A stretch of DNA of 64,000 nucleotides from Woeseiaceae bacterium (GTDB taxonomy: Bacteria; Pseudomonadota; Gammaproteobacteria; Steroidobacterales; Woeseiaceae): assembly GCA_021773035.1 (NCBI GenBank), contig JAJFKU010000029.1, positions 62,001 through 126,000 on the forward strand. Reading direction: 5' to 3'. A program made the position numbers and the translations under genes. Positions 1 to 9,223 of this stretch are shown here, in pieces. The stretch's first letter is position 1; the number at the start of each line of letters is the position of its first letter. The notes beneath the pieces were generated by a model. That model had not been told where the DNA came from. It ran no database searches and saw nothing but the letters and a program-made list of their open reading frames with translations.

Positions 1-698
1 TAAACTTCGTTATCCCCTCTGGCAAAACTATAGCCATAGTAGGAGCTAGTGGTTCTGGTAAATCATCGCTCATCCGGCTGTTAATGCGAATGATCGAACC
101 AACCACTGGACTTATCTGCCTTAACGGAGTACCGCTACACAGTATCCCGATGTCTTCGCTGCGCAATAGTATTGCCGTGGTGCCGCAGGACATTGCACTT
201 TTCAATGACTCAATTGCTTACAATATCGGCTTCGGCAAACAGGACAGCACGGAAGCGGATATCATTGAGGCGGCGAAGGTCGCTCATATACATGAACTCA
301 TTACCGAATTGCCAGATGGCTACGACACTATGGTCGGTGAACGGGGCCTCAAACTGTCAGGCGGTGAGAAACAACGGATAGCGATAGCCCGGGCCGCAAT
401 CAAACGCCCGGCAATTTTCATCTTTGACGAAGCCACGTCGTCTCTGGATTCAAGAACGGAGCAAGCTATCCTGCATGACCTAATCAGCGTATCGAAGTCA
501 ACGACGACGCTGATTGTTGCGCATCGATTATCTACGATCGTCCACGCGGACGAGATTGTCGTGCTCGACAAAGGACGTATTGTTGAGTGCGGCGATCACA
601 ATGAGCTGCTACAGCGAGACGGCGTATATACGGCAATGTGGCGAGCGCAGCATACCGAGAGATCACAATTTGAAGAAACATCCTCCACAACAGCCTAG
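1..698 (+). CDS. ABC exporter ATP-binding domain (5' end outside window), probable lasso-peptide exporter
   Basis: The reading frame is open from base 3, so only the nucleotide-binding half of a longer membrane-fused ABC half-transporter is visible. Walker A (GASGSGKS) lies at nt 42-65. The Q-loop VVPQD follows, then the signature LSGGE near nt 353-367, Walker B IFIFDEATSSLD near nt 412-447 and the H-loop AHRLS near nt 519. The run VGERGLKLSGGEKQR and the ending resemble Atm1/heavy-metal or peptide exporters of the MsbA type. It converges on the isopeptidase/TonB operon. ABC exporters of this shape (McjD-like) occur in some lasso-peptide loci as the self-immunity export gene, so I infer that role; an unrelated Atm1 exporter remains possible. 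The membrane domain and start cannot be seen. Confidence 0.85.
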   Translation, partial: NFVIPSGKTIAIVGASGSGKSSLIRLLMRMIEPTTGLICLNGVPLHSIPMSSLRNSIAVVPQDIALFNDSIAYNIGFGKQDSTEADIIEAAKVAHIHELITELPDGYDTMVGERGLKLSGGEKQRIAIARAAIKRPAIFIFDEATSSLDSRTEQAILHDLISVSKSTTTLIVAHRLSTIVHADEIVVLDKGRIVECGDHNELLQRDGVYTAMWRAQHTERSQFEETSSTTA

Positions 699-1002
699 AG
701 ACAAAACAAGTACATATTCGTGGTTCGCGTTCGCCGATGGTTTGAAATGAAGAATCGGCGAGCTAGTTTTTTTGAACTAAGAAAGCGCAGAAAACGACGG
801 TGTTCGTTCCGGCGGGCATCCTCACAGAGATGTTCTATTGTTCTAGGCGACCGTTACCGCAAACGCCTTGCCCGCAACAGCAGGCAAGGACGACAAAAGG
901 AGAGCTAACAGGTTTCGTTGTTAACTCCCTCAATAGGATATAACAATGCTTCGCGACGCCCCCACCCTTTGCCCCATCGCCAGAAACGGGCCGCGCGCAC
1001 CG
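699..1002. other. Convergent intergenic region with one hairpin
   Basis: No convincing gene. A 7-bp perfect stem, CCTTGCC (866-872) with GGCAAGG (883-889), sits between the two convergent genes. It has no T-run on either strand, so a terminator is possible but weak. Confidence 0.3.
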
Positions 1003-3297
1003 CTATCGAGCGGTCATCGAAATCCGCGGAGTTGGTAGCGAGTATGTCTTACCCTCGGCCTGAAGGTTGGCAACATATTCGTCTCTGAGCTTACGCCAGC
1101 GTTTGTATTGACTATTTTTCTTAGTGCTGGAGTCTTCGAGCCCACACAGCCAAAAGTTAAACCAATCAATACTCCGCTCATAGACCGATAGCTTGTGTTT
1201 CGGACGCGACTTAACGTGATATTCGTCAGGGTATACGTACGTTTCAATCGGCTTTTTTGCATCCATCAACGAACCGATACTTGGCGCTGACTCTACCAAC
1301 TCTGAGTCCGCCACCTGGACGAGAATCGGCACATCAATAGCTTCCGCATGAAACTGCGGTGAAATTCTTCTCCAGCGGTCATCCCCGCCTGTACCTGGTG
1401 GAAGTAATTCTGCCGCACGCTTATAATATCCCTCTCGAACAGCTTGACTTACTAAATAGTAGACGCTAGGCGACCAGCCACCGCTGCTCACCGCTGCGAC
1501 CGCGAAATGCTTTGAGTGCATCATCGCGTACCAGACAGTTTCAGCACCGTCACTCAAGCCCGTTATTCCTACTCGATCCGGATCTATGAGGCCACGTTCA
1601 TCAAGGCGATCAACGATGACCTCCAGCGCGGATAACGTCGCCGACCGTTCCCAAAGACCATCTCCCCATTCCGCCCTCTCCCGATCATAGTTATCACCAC
1701 GACTTATCGGCGAAGGGTTCACGGGCCGTTCGAAACTCAACACAAAAAAACTATTGGCCGCCAACGGATGAATAGGATATTCGTTGCCCACCCCCCCCCG
1801 CAGAAACCCTCGCGACGTGTATTGAACGATAACCATCGGGTAGCGCTTTCCTTCCTCGTAACCGATTGGGTAAACAAGGTGACCACCTGCTGTCGCACTA
1901 GAATAGGGCTCCTCCCACTCAAGGGTTTCAACCTGTGTAAATTCGTAATTTTTGAACTCAGGATTCGGGTCGATTACCGTACTCATCGAGCCGTCCGATG
2001 GATCAATAGCGATAATTTTTCTCGGGGTGGTCGCGCTTTCGTGCAAACAAACTAAACTGTCCGCCGCCGTATCACATTCTGTAATCCAATCATCTGTGGT
2101 CAAGATCATCCGTACTTCGTGACTGCCAAGATTCCAAGCATACAGGGTTGCGCTAAAATACTTCGCCCCCTCACGTCGAACAAAGTAGATTTCTTCTTCG
2201 CTATCGCTCCACATCAATTGCTCAAGCAAACCAGTACATTCCGGCGCGCCGCAGCGAATCTCATTACCTTCCTCGGTGACCATGTGCAAAACATAGGCTA
2301 AACTGGCGTCAGAATTTATTGGGGTCACTTTGTCGAGCCAGGCGACGGCACCTGATCGGTCAGACGGGGTAGTCTGCCGCACAGCACGGTCCCCTTCTAA
2401 GGGTGGCAACGTCGAGGGAGCAGTTAACACCTGATAGGTCGCTTTTTCATCGTCGGTAGCAGGCCTCTCTTTTGCCGTTCGAATATCGTACGTCCAGATA
2501 CCCGAAACATGGCCCTGACCGAACGCATCGTCATAAAAGGCGTCGGAAAATGTGGGCGCTGAACTATGCGCCACCAGAAACCGGTCATCGAATAGATAAC
2601 CACTCTCTCCCTCTCGTTGTAACGCTAACTGCTTGTCACTCCGGGACCATCCAACCTCGAAGAAGAGCTTGTTGCCTTCTTCTGACCATCTGAAATCGGA
2701 CACATTGGCAGGGTTATGCGTGAGTTGCTCCTGAATACCACCATCTCGGGAGCTCCGCCACAGCTGAATCTCGGCGCCTTTTTTGACCCGATAGGTGATC
2801 CACTGGGAATCGGGCGACCACAAAGCCTTCATTTCGGCATTGCCACCAGTAATACGACCTGATTCTTCACCGATCAACAATGCCTCACCACCGTCGCCAA
2901 GCGCTGTCACAGCTTCTGAGTCAGCATTTGTCGATACAGCAAACCACCCTGTCACATATTCATTCGTCGCAACATCACCCTGTTGAAGCTGAAATGCCAC
3001 TGATTCACCATCCGGCGAAACGTTGATGCTCCCGCTATAACCACCGATATCACGCAATGCTACCAAGTCATCAGATGTCACCGGTCGTACTACCTTCTCC
3101 GTTGCATGTGGGACTGTCAGGCTATTCATGACGGGCGAAGCTTCACCCACAGTCGGCGTGCTCACCCCCAACGCAACCGCACTGGAAACAACTAAGCGTA
3201 CGGACCGAATCGCTGCAAGTAACAGACGTGCTGGCTGATGATAGTTGATTGACCGTAACACCACTACTACGTGACCCAGTAACGTCGAAGCTACCAA
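1003..3297 (-). CDS. Lasso-peptide isopeptidase-like S9 family serine peptidase
   Basis: An N-terminal export-type segment is followed by a WD40-like beta-propeller (about 70-450) and a C-terminal alpha/beta-hydrolase domain (about 460-725). Counting from the TTG at 3297, the nucleophile is Ser582 in GLSDG, with Asp664 (VADSE) and His694 (DEYHVKS) as the likely other triad members. The segment YTSRGFLRGGVGNEYPI and the tail IDWFNFWLCGLED match what I know of Atxe2-type isopeptidases, which cut the macrolactam isopeptide bond of lasso peptides. It is the last gene of the ECF sigma > FecR > TonB receptor operon and overlaps the receptor stop by 7 nt. The exact start is uncertain: TTG at 3297, or one of the GTG codons about 11-13 codons in. 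An ordinary prolyl-oligopeptidase relative is the alternative. Confidence 0.85.
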   Translation of the reverse strand: MVASTLLGHVVVVLRSINYHQPARLLLAAIRSVRLVVSSAVALGVSTPTVGEASPVMNSLTVPHATEKVVRPVTSDDLVALRDIGGYSGSINVSPDGESVAFQLQQGDVATNEYVTGWFAVSTNADSEAVTALGDGGEALLIGEESGRITGGNAEMKALWSPDSQWITYRVKKGAEIQLWRSSRDGGIQEQLTHNPANVSDFRWSEEGNKLFFEVGWSRSDKQLALQREGESGYLFDDRFLVAHSSAPTFSDAFYDDAFGQGHVSGIWTYDIRTAKERPATDDEKATYQVLTAPSTLPPLEGDRAVRQTTPSDRSGAVAWLDKVTPINSDASLAYVLHMVTEEGNEIRCGAPECTGLLEQLMWSDSEEEIYFVRREGAKYFSATLYAWNLGSHEVRMILTTDDWITECDTAADSLVCLHESATTPRKIIAIDPSDGSMSTVIDPNPEFKNYEFTQVETLEWEEPYSSATAGGHLVYPIGYEEGKRYPMVIVQYTSRGFLRGGVGNEYPIHPLAANSFFVLSFERPVNPSPISRGDNYDRERAEWGDGLWERSATLSALEVIVDRLDERGLIDPDRVGITGLSDGAETVWYAMMHSKHFAVAAVSSGGWSPSVYYLVSQAVREGYYKRAAELLPPGTGGDDRWRRISPQFHAEAIDVPILVQVADSELVESAPSIGSLMDAKKPIETYVYPDEYHVKSRPKHKLSVYERSIDWFNFWLCGLEDSSTKKNSQYKRWRKLRDEYVANLQAEGKTYSLPTPRISMTAR

Positions 3298-6122
3298 CGC
3301 TTTGATATCCGAAAGTTAACAATCCGGCCAAACGGGTTAGCATTGGCAGGGTCGAAACCAATGGGAAACATAATCGATCTACCAAATACCTGGCTTACTG
3401 GTAGGAACGGTGGGTCTTCGTCCAGAATGTTCTGTATGGACAGGCTGAAGCGCGCGCCATGCCACAGACCGCTCCCCTCCGTTGGCACCACGTAAGAGAG
3501 CATCAGGTCCGCGGTAGCCCAAGAGTCGATCGTTGGATTAGCAACGTCAAAGGGATTACCGTAGTCATCTACATAGTTCACGCTCAGGCGTGTATGCCAA
3601 CGCTCTCTTTGCAAGCCGACGTATGTTCGGGCTTTGAAATCAGCCGGAAAGAACACCGTATCGAGCACCGATATCGGTTCGTCACCCGGAAATGCCTGTT
3701 GCTCGTACGCGAACGTCTTAGATGCGTGAACGCCGAAACTCAAATCTCCGCCCAGCGCTTCCGTCGTGTAGTTGATAGTCAGATCGAGACCGTCCGTCTC
3801 AGAAACCGCCAGGTTCTGAAAACGATTGTCGAAAGCGACTGTCGTTATCGCCAATATGTCGGCTGGATCGACGGTAGTCGGGTCAGATAGGCAGAAGCAT
3901 CCAATGAAATCGCCATAGTCTTCAACTTCAGTCAGTAACGCCGCAATCTGTTCTACGGTCGGGCTGACGTCGAAAAATGACGGGAAGTTCTGTGGATTGC
4001 TCAACGCGACTGCGAAGCCTCCCGATGGATCAGGCTGAGCGATTCGACCCGTATAGTCTATATTAAAGTAGGTCGCACTAACGCTTAGCCCCGACAAGTC
4101 AAAGTCAAAACCAAACGTATACGTTCGTGCCTCTTCCGGCCCGATCGATGGGCTGCCTCCCGACGAAAACAGGACGATCGATGAACCGTCGGAGCTCCAA
4201 ATATCAGGCAACCCGAACGTTGCAGGCTGAAATGTCAAGACGGAGCTTCCTGTCGCGAGTAATCGCAGTAACGGTGGCGCCCTGAAAGACTCACTGAACG
4301 TGCCACGAACTTTCAGCGCCTCCACCGGAGACCAGAGAACACCTATCTTTGGATCGGTACTCTCGCCGAAGTCAGAATAGTCCGTATAGCGAGCGGCCAA
4401 GTTAACTTCGAGACGCCGTATCCCGGGGATGTTCTTCTCCGGTGAGATCAATGGCACGTATAGTTCGGCGAAAGCGTACTTGGTATCGCGAGATCGCCCT
4501 ACGCTCCCAGCGATCTGACCGGGCACACGCAACGAATCATCATCAAATAGGTCGATATCTTCGTCACTATATCCGGCACCCAGTGAGAACCGCACAGCGC
4601 CACTTCTTAATCGCGTCAGCTCTCCGTCGAGCTTCGCAGTTACGTCCAAAAAACTTGTATCTTCTTCAGCGAAACCTGGGCCAGGCAAAGTTCCCGGCCC
4701 GATCGAGTAAGACAACATATCCAGTGCGTACTCCGCGCGCGTAATAAGTAGTTCCGCGTGCAGCGTCTCTCCGAGAGGGCGTTCGATCGCGATATTAAGA
4801 ACCGTCTGGGTTTTATCAATGTCTCTTTCGGCGAACTGCCCGGGAGTTAAGGTCAGCCCCGAAGTAGCGATCGCCCTGGTAGAGTGCAGTAAATCGCCAC
4901 TAATACTGATGTCTCCGCCTAAGTGCTGCGCGATAGTGCCGAGCACGTTTGTTCGTCTCTCTTCGCCGGTCAAAATTCGTGGTGCGGCGGCTTTCGAATA
5001 TGAGCGATCAGATGCGCTGAGACTGTTCTGGTCCATATAACCTAATGTGAGGAACGCGTTGCCGTCTGCCCAATTGAACCCAAAGCTCTGATCGACATTG
5101 AGTGTCTCTCGTCCGCCATCGACAGCACCGACACCAATGCTAGTTTCAGCACCCTCTTGTTGGTCTTTAAGCACGAAGTTAATCACGCCACCAACAGCGT
5201 CGGCGCCATAAACCGCAGAGGCACCGTCCGTCAGCACTTCAACTCGTTCCACCGCCCCCAACGGTATGAAAGACAGGTCCGCTGTCCGTCCGCCCGCCGA
5301 CGGCGCCATTCGACGCCCGTTCAGTAGTACCAGAGTCGTACCGACCCCCAAACCGCGAAGATCGGCAGCGTTGTCCTGCCGTACGTTTTTCTCATCGTCA
5401 GAAGCACCCGCACCGCCAACTACCGTGAGCGTGTTGCTGTTTTGAGTCAACGTGCTTATGAACTCCTCTGCCGTCCCTGCTCCGGTGTTTCGAATCGCAT
5501 TGATATCATAGATCTCTAGCGGGCTGGATTCAGGAACAACACCTCGAATACTTGTACCCGTTATTACTATCTCATCGAAGGCTGCGTCACTCTGCCCTTG
5601 CGTAGCCTCATCTCCTGAGTGCCTTGTAGCACCAACATTAAGTGCGAGGCCATCAGAACCCTCCGAAGTGTCGACAGCAGCCTGCGCCAACAACATCGTA
5701 CCGGAATCAAAAGCTCCAACCGCCAAACCAGTTGTCACCTCCGGCGTCTCTGAAGCATCCGCCCGCTGCACGATGACACTGTCGCCAGACCCAAAACCCA
5801 CGCGCAATCCTGTGCCCGCAAGCAGAAGCTCCAAAGCACGCTCTCTTTGAAATGCCCCAACCACCGCTCTCGTTCGCACACCGTCGAAACCACGTTCAGC
5901 AAACACGAGTTCAACCTTGGCCTGCCGCGCAAATTCATTAAGTGCCTGCGGGAGATCGAGCGAAGGAATATTAAAGTCGACAGTACCTTTTTTGGCTTGA
6001 CTGAAAGCCGCAGTTGAGAACAGCAAGCTAATGATTGTCGTCAGAACTAAGAACTGGAAACCGCAAACGCGCCACACCGGCGAAACACCTTTACACTCCC
6101 TCAAGGCATCAAGTCCTCGCAT
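3291..6122 (-). CDS. TonB-dependent receptor/transducer with STN domain
   Basis: Outer-membrane active-transport receptor of 943 residues. A signal peptide (about 20-41) precedes a secretin/TonB short N-terminal (STN) domain at about 48-118, the part that talks to a FecR anti-sigma factor. After a linker comes a TonB-box-like DEIVITG (about 183-189), a plug with LRGLG and VERVEVLTDGASAVYGADAVGGVINF, and a beta-barrel ending in an aromatic residue (SKRW). A purine-rich RBS (aggggaa) precedes the ATG. It sits directly downstream of fecR and ahead of the isopeptidase. By analogy with Fec systems and lasso loci it should import the ligand and signal its presence inward; a lasso peptide is the inferred ligand. 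The 100-bp AT-rich gap upstream (6123-6222) may hold its own promoter. Confidence 0.93.
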   Translation of the reverse strand: MRGLDALRECKGVSPVWRVCGFQFLVLTTIISLLFSTAAFSQAKKGTVDFNIPSLDLPQALNEFARQAKVELVFAERGFDGVRTRAVVGAFQRERALELLLAGTGLRVGFGSGDSVIVQRADASETPEVTTGLAVGAFDSGTMLLAQAAVDTSEGSDGLALNVGATRHSGDEATQGQSDAAFDEIVITGTSIRGVVPESSPLEIYDINAIRNTGAGTAEEFISTLTQNSNTLTVVGGAGASDDEKNVRQDNAADLRGLGVGTTLVLLNGRRMAPSAGGRTADLSFIPLGAVERVEVLTDGASAVYGADAVGGVINFVLKDQQEGAETSIGVGAVDGGRETLNVDQSFGFNWADGNAFLTLGYMDQNSLSASDRSYSKAAAPRILTGEERRTNVLGTIAQHLGGDISISGDLLHSTRAIATSGLTLTPGQFAERDIDKTQTVLNIAIERPLGETLHAELLITRAEYALDMLSYSIGPGTLPGPGFAEEDTSFLDVTAKLDGELTRLRSGAVRFSLGAGYSDEDIDLFDDDSLRVPGQIAGSVGRSRDTKYAFAELYVPLISPEKNIPGIRRLEVNLAARYTDYSDFGESTDPKIGVLWSPVEALKVRGTFSESFRAPPLLRLLATGSSVLTFQPATFGLPDIWSSDGSSIVLFSSGGSPSIGPEEARTYTFGFDFDLSGLSVSATYFNIDYTGRIAQPDPSGGFAVALSNPQNFPSFFDVSPTVEQIAALLTEVEDYGDFIGCFCLSDPTTVDPADILAITTVAFDNRFQNLAVSETDGLDLTINYTTEALGGDLSFGVHASKTFAYEQQAFPGDEPISVLDTVFFPADFKARTYVGLQRERWHTRLSVNYVDDYGNPFDVANPTIDSWATADLMLSYVVPTEGSGLWHGARFSLSIQNILDEDPPFLPVSQVFGRSIMFPIGFDPANANPFGRIVNFRISKRW

Positions 6123-6222
6123 CGTATTCCCCTAAATAATAGATATTTTTATAAAACCCTGTCTAGAACGCGGTACGAAAAAAAATCTCATTTAATAGGG
6201 TGTAATATCTGTATATGGGCGA

Positions 6223-7275
6223 TTATTGCGCTCGAGCACCTGAAATAAGAACCCTGTTATCAGAGGCGTAAGTCACGTCGAAGACGCTGGTGCTGGCATT
6301 GAGGTTACGTAGCAGGCCATCGATGTTGTTCGTTTTAGCCGTGATCGTCACCGGATATGTTTCGAGTTCCGGGTCCGCAATTATCAAAGTCCTGGCTGTG
6401 TATCGGCCAACCTCATCGATAACCTCACTCAGCGGCGCGTTTACAAATTCCAACATACCGTGTTGCCACGACAATTTACGCTCGATGATTTCCGCATCGA
6501 CAGCTGCAACCGCTTCGATCGTGTGCGAGATTCTGGCGTTGTGCCCCTTAGTGAGTCTCTGATTTTGAATCGGAGCAGCACGACTCTTCGTCAACTCAGT
6601 TAGCGGCACAGATGCAACCAGGTCCTCCGGTGTCTGCGCAATCTCAACCACGCCGTCTGTAACAGTAACCTCTGTCTGTCCCTCATCCACGTAAACGGTA
6701 AATGCCGTACCAACGGCGCGAACAACGCCGGTGCCGGTAACAACGACGAAAGGTCGCGACGGATCGTGTGCGACTTCGAAGTGCGCTTCACCACTTTCCA
6801 GAAACACATTACGTTCTTCGTCACTGAAATGAAGTTTCAGGCGTGTACTGGTATTTAGCAGGATAACCGACCCATCCGGAGCCGCGACGTCCAACTGACC
6901 TCCGACGTCCGTGTAGTATTCGGTCTGGTAGTCGGATGGGGCCAGCAGCGACCAGCCGAGAACGACCGCCATCGCTGCAACCGCCGCCGCAGCGGCTAAT
7001 GGCCGGGCGTATCGGCGACTACGCTTTCTTCGTGCACGTTTGCGAGCAACCCAGGGGTCGCCATGACTTACCGGGTCATTCTGCAGCTGCTTCAAGAACT
7101 CCAGCGCCAACCATTCCCTCTTCGCCGCCGCGAATTCCGCGCGATGCTCATCGCTTTCTTCCAACCAGCGCTCGAACCGCTTACGCTCCATTGGTGTCAA
7201 ATCATTGGATTTGATCATCCAGCGCCTGGCTTCGGCAGTTACCAATTTGTTTTCAAAGCTCGTGTATTCAGTCAT
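6223..7275 (-). CDS. FecR family anti-sigma/sigma regulator
   Basis: Inner-membrane regulator of 350 residues. The N-terminal DUF4880-like cytoplasmic segment (about 14-60, with RKRFERWLEESDEHRAEF) should bind the ECF sigma factor. A basic stretch precedes one membrane helix (about 91-112). The periplasmic FecR domain covers about 118-212, and a C-terminal DUF4974-like domain about 270-345 would contact the STN domain of the receptor. It starts 41 nt after the sigma gene and precedes the STN receptor, the standard order for cell-surface signalling. Confidence 0.93.
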   Translation of the reverse strand: MTEYTSFENKLVTAEARRWMIKSNDLTPMERKRFERWLEESDEHRAEFAAAKREWLALEFLKQLQNDPVSHGDPWVARKRARRKRSRRYARPLAAAAAVAAMAVVLGWSLLAPSDYQTEYYTDVGGQLDVAAPDGSVILLNTSTRLKLHFSDEERNVFLESGEAHFEVAHDPSRPFVVVTGTGVVRAVGTAFTVYVDEGQTEVTVTDGVVEIAQTPEDLVASVPLTELTKSRAAPIQNQRLTKGHNARISHTIEAVAAVDAEIIERKLSWQHGMLEFVNAPLSEVIDEVGRYTARTLIIADPELETYPVTITAKTNNIDGLLRNLNASTSVFDVTYASDNRVLISGARAQ

Positions 7276-7316
7276 CTTAAAAAGGCCGGATTACTGGACG
7301 GGCAATATAGTCCCAT

Positions 7317-7871
7317 CTATTCCTGATCGGAGAAATCGTTGATTACGATTTCGTGTTTCTCACAATATTCAAGCAACAGCTTCCATCCAAGCGCCGCGTA
7401 GTTCGATACGGCGGCCTCCGACAAGTGCATTGCAACAGCGATCTCACCACAGCTCTCTCCCCACACGCGCCGTCGCACAAATGCCTCCTGGTAACGCTTC
7501 GGAAGTGTGGCGATAGCGACGCAAAAGGCGTCGAGCTTTTGTTGCAACATCGCCTTGTGTTCCGCAGAACACGCGTTCACGTTCGACGTATACTCATCCA
7601 TGTTAGGCATGGAGTCGGTCTCGGTAGCCCGCCGGCCGCGGTAAAACATCGACGTGATCAGATTGCGTGCCGTAGTGAATAGAAACCCTTTTGGCGAGTC
7701 TACCGTTTTGCCCTTATTGAGGTGTTTGATCGTGCGGATGAACGTTTCCTGAACAACATCTTCCGCATGCGCGACCTCATACCCGGGCACCAGCCGCACG
7801 ACGTAGCCCCTGAGTGACTTTTCGTGCTCTCTGTAGAGTGATGCAGCGACGTCTGCACCTTCGGTTGACAT
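7317..7871 (-). CDS. ECF (FecI-like) RNA polymerase sigma factor
   Basis: Short sigma factor of 184 residues with region 2 (EDVVQETFIRTIKHLNKG, FLFTTARNLITSMFYR) and region 4 (LPKRYQEAFVRRRVWGES, EIAVAMHLSEAAVSNYAALGW). I place the start at the internal ATG at 7871 rather than 7940, because it aligns with the start of the paralogue at 12715-13269 and has a GGAGG-rich segment upstream. It heads the operon sigma > fecR > receptor > isopeptidase and should activate it when FecR signals. Confidence 0.92.
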   Translation of the reverse strand: MSTEGADVAASLYREHEKSLRGYVVRLVPGYEVAHAEDVVQETFIRTIKHLNKGKTVDSPKGFLFTTARNLITSMFYRGRRATETDSMPNMDEYTSNVNACSAEHKAMLQQKLDAFCVAIATLPKRYQEAFVRRRVWGESCGEIAVAMHLSEAAVSNYAALGWKLLLEYCEKHEIVINDFSDQE

Positions 7872-8310
7872 GATTACGTCGCCCCCCTCCGTGCATTCTT
7901 GTTGCTGTCTATGCAAATCCGTTCCCGCGCACCAACCCAACCTGATCGGGCGAGTTTATACAAAGCGATTCAGTGGGTTCTGTGAGGTGAAGACAGGTTT
8001 GTAACACCATGGCACAAAAATAGCATTCGTTGCGACGAGGTCTAACCCGCCCTTATGCGTGCGTGCGTAAATCGACGAATGCGCTACCGCGTAATGATTT
8101 CAGGGGTACGTTACAGATCTGGGGGTATTTCCCCATAACCATGGCTGGCAGCTCTTTTACAGGGTTTCGAACACACTCTCGCTATTGACGGTTTTAGTGC
8201 ACCCGAAGCCTTCAAGAATATCGGTATCGAGACCGTCTCTCCGCAGGATTTATCGTGAGATTACCCGGTTTATAGCGTTATCACTATAGTAACCGGGGAG
8301 CACGAAACAA
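7872..8310. promoter_or_regulatory. Divergent promoter region between ECF sigma and LuxR genes
   Basis: About 440 bp without a supported gene, lying between the starts of the minus-strand sigma operon and the plus-strand LuxR gene. It must contain both promoters. The only clear element I see is the dyad at 8264-8297, listed separately. Confidence 0.5.
8264..8297 (+). promoter_or_regulatory. Nested dyad upstream of the LuxR gene
   Basis: Outer arms CCCGGTT (8264-8270) and AACCGGG (8291-8297) enclose inner arms TATAG and CTATA. The right arm runs into the purine-rich ribosome-binding segment (ggggag) of the LuxR gene. It could be an operator or an RNA hairpin that masks the RBS. It does not match the usual 20-bp lux box. 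Confidence 0.45.
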
Positions 8311-9207
8311 ATGAAGAAGGCGACAGCACGAAACAACCGACTTTTGTCGCAAACGGCCGATGCGAGCGACAAGGTTACTAATCTGCACGACCCAACCGCC
8401 AGGCCCGGCCCTCGGGAAAACAATCCTTCGGACGAGCACCTGATATCCGAATACGGGTACTACGTCGAGCTATCGTCTGCCAGGGATATCGGTGAATTCA
8501 AGCGAAAAATTGACAATGCCGTTAAGCGCCTGGGTTTTTCGGAATACGCTTTTGTTCGATTGGAGAACACAGAGGACCCCGGAGAACTCATTTCAGTTAC
8601 CAGTGATTTGACCGCTGCGTACTATAAAGCCGGACTCCACGAGTTCGACCTGGCACTTAAGCACGCGTACGAGCACGCCCAGCCAGTTTTTCGCTCCACT
8701 ATTAATGAGTACATCTTTCAGGCCCCCTTCAATTGCGAGTACACGCGTTGCATGCACGAGGCGGACAAGCTGAACCGATCCTTTGGTTACTACGACTTCT
8801 ACAATATACCCTCGAAAGCTATGAACGGTAGCGGCCACGTACTGCTTTCGGTTACGCACAGGGGACTGCCCCCTACCGCTTTGAAGCGCAAAGTACGAGA
8901 CTGCTACTCCGACCTGCAGTTGTTGTGCGATGCCATCGATTTCGTATCGACGCGCAAGTTCCCCGACGAACTGCTGTGCGAGAAGAAAGAGGACGCGCAC
9001 GTCATTGCCATCAACCCCAGACCACTGCTTGTATTGGATATGCTGGCGAACAGCGATCTCAACATTACTCAGGTGGCAGCGAAGCTGGGCATCAACGTCG
9101 TTACCGCCAACCGCCATCTGCAAGCGGCACGAAAAGCCTTCGGTGTGAAAACGAACCATGCCGCCATAAGGCAAGGCATCCTGCATAAACTCATCGAATA
9201 CAAATAG
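8311..9207 (+). CDS. LuxR-family regulator with autoinducer-binding domain (solo)
   Basis: A protein of 298 residues. After a polar N-terminal extension of about 50 residues, the region about 60-215 resembles the autoinducer-binding domain of quorum-sensing LuxR proteins (GFSEYAFVRLE, FGYYDFYNIPSKAMNGSGHVLLSVTHRG). The C-terminal 60 residues (LDMLANSDLNITQVAAKLGINVVTANRHLQ) form the LuxR/GerE helix-turn-helix. No luxI-like synthase is in the window, so it is a solo receptor that may sense foreign or host signals. The P450 gene starts 16 nt downstream and probably shares its transcript. Confidence 0.82.
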   Translation: MKKATARNNRLLSQTADASDKVTNLHDPTARPGPRENNPSDEHLISEYGYYVELSSARDIGEFKRKIDNAVKRLGFSEYAFVRLENTEDPGELISVTSDLTAAYYKAGLHEFDLALKHAYEHAQPVFRSTINEYIFQAPFNCEYTRCMHEADKLNRSFGYYDFYNIPSKAMNGSGHVLLSVTHRGLPPTALKRKVRDCYSDLQLLCDAIDFVSTRKFPDELLCEKKEDAHVIAINPRPLLVLDMLANSDLNITQVAAKLGINVVTANRHLQAARKAFGVKTNHAAIRQGILHKLIEYK

Positions 9208-9223
9208 CGGTATTCGAAGTCGT

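Noticed and set aside
866..889. Hairpin as a rho-independent terminator for the ABC gene
   Set aside because: Perfect 7-bp stem but no T-run on either strand; recorded only as a hairpin in the gap.
720..908. 62-codon plus-strand frame after the ABC gene
   Set aside because: Arg/Lys-rich random-looking sequence without RBS or domain.
8264..8297. Classical lux box
   Set aside because: Arms and spacing do not fit the 20-bp lux-box consensus; kept only as an unspecified dyad.
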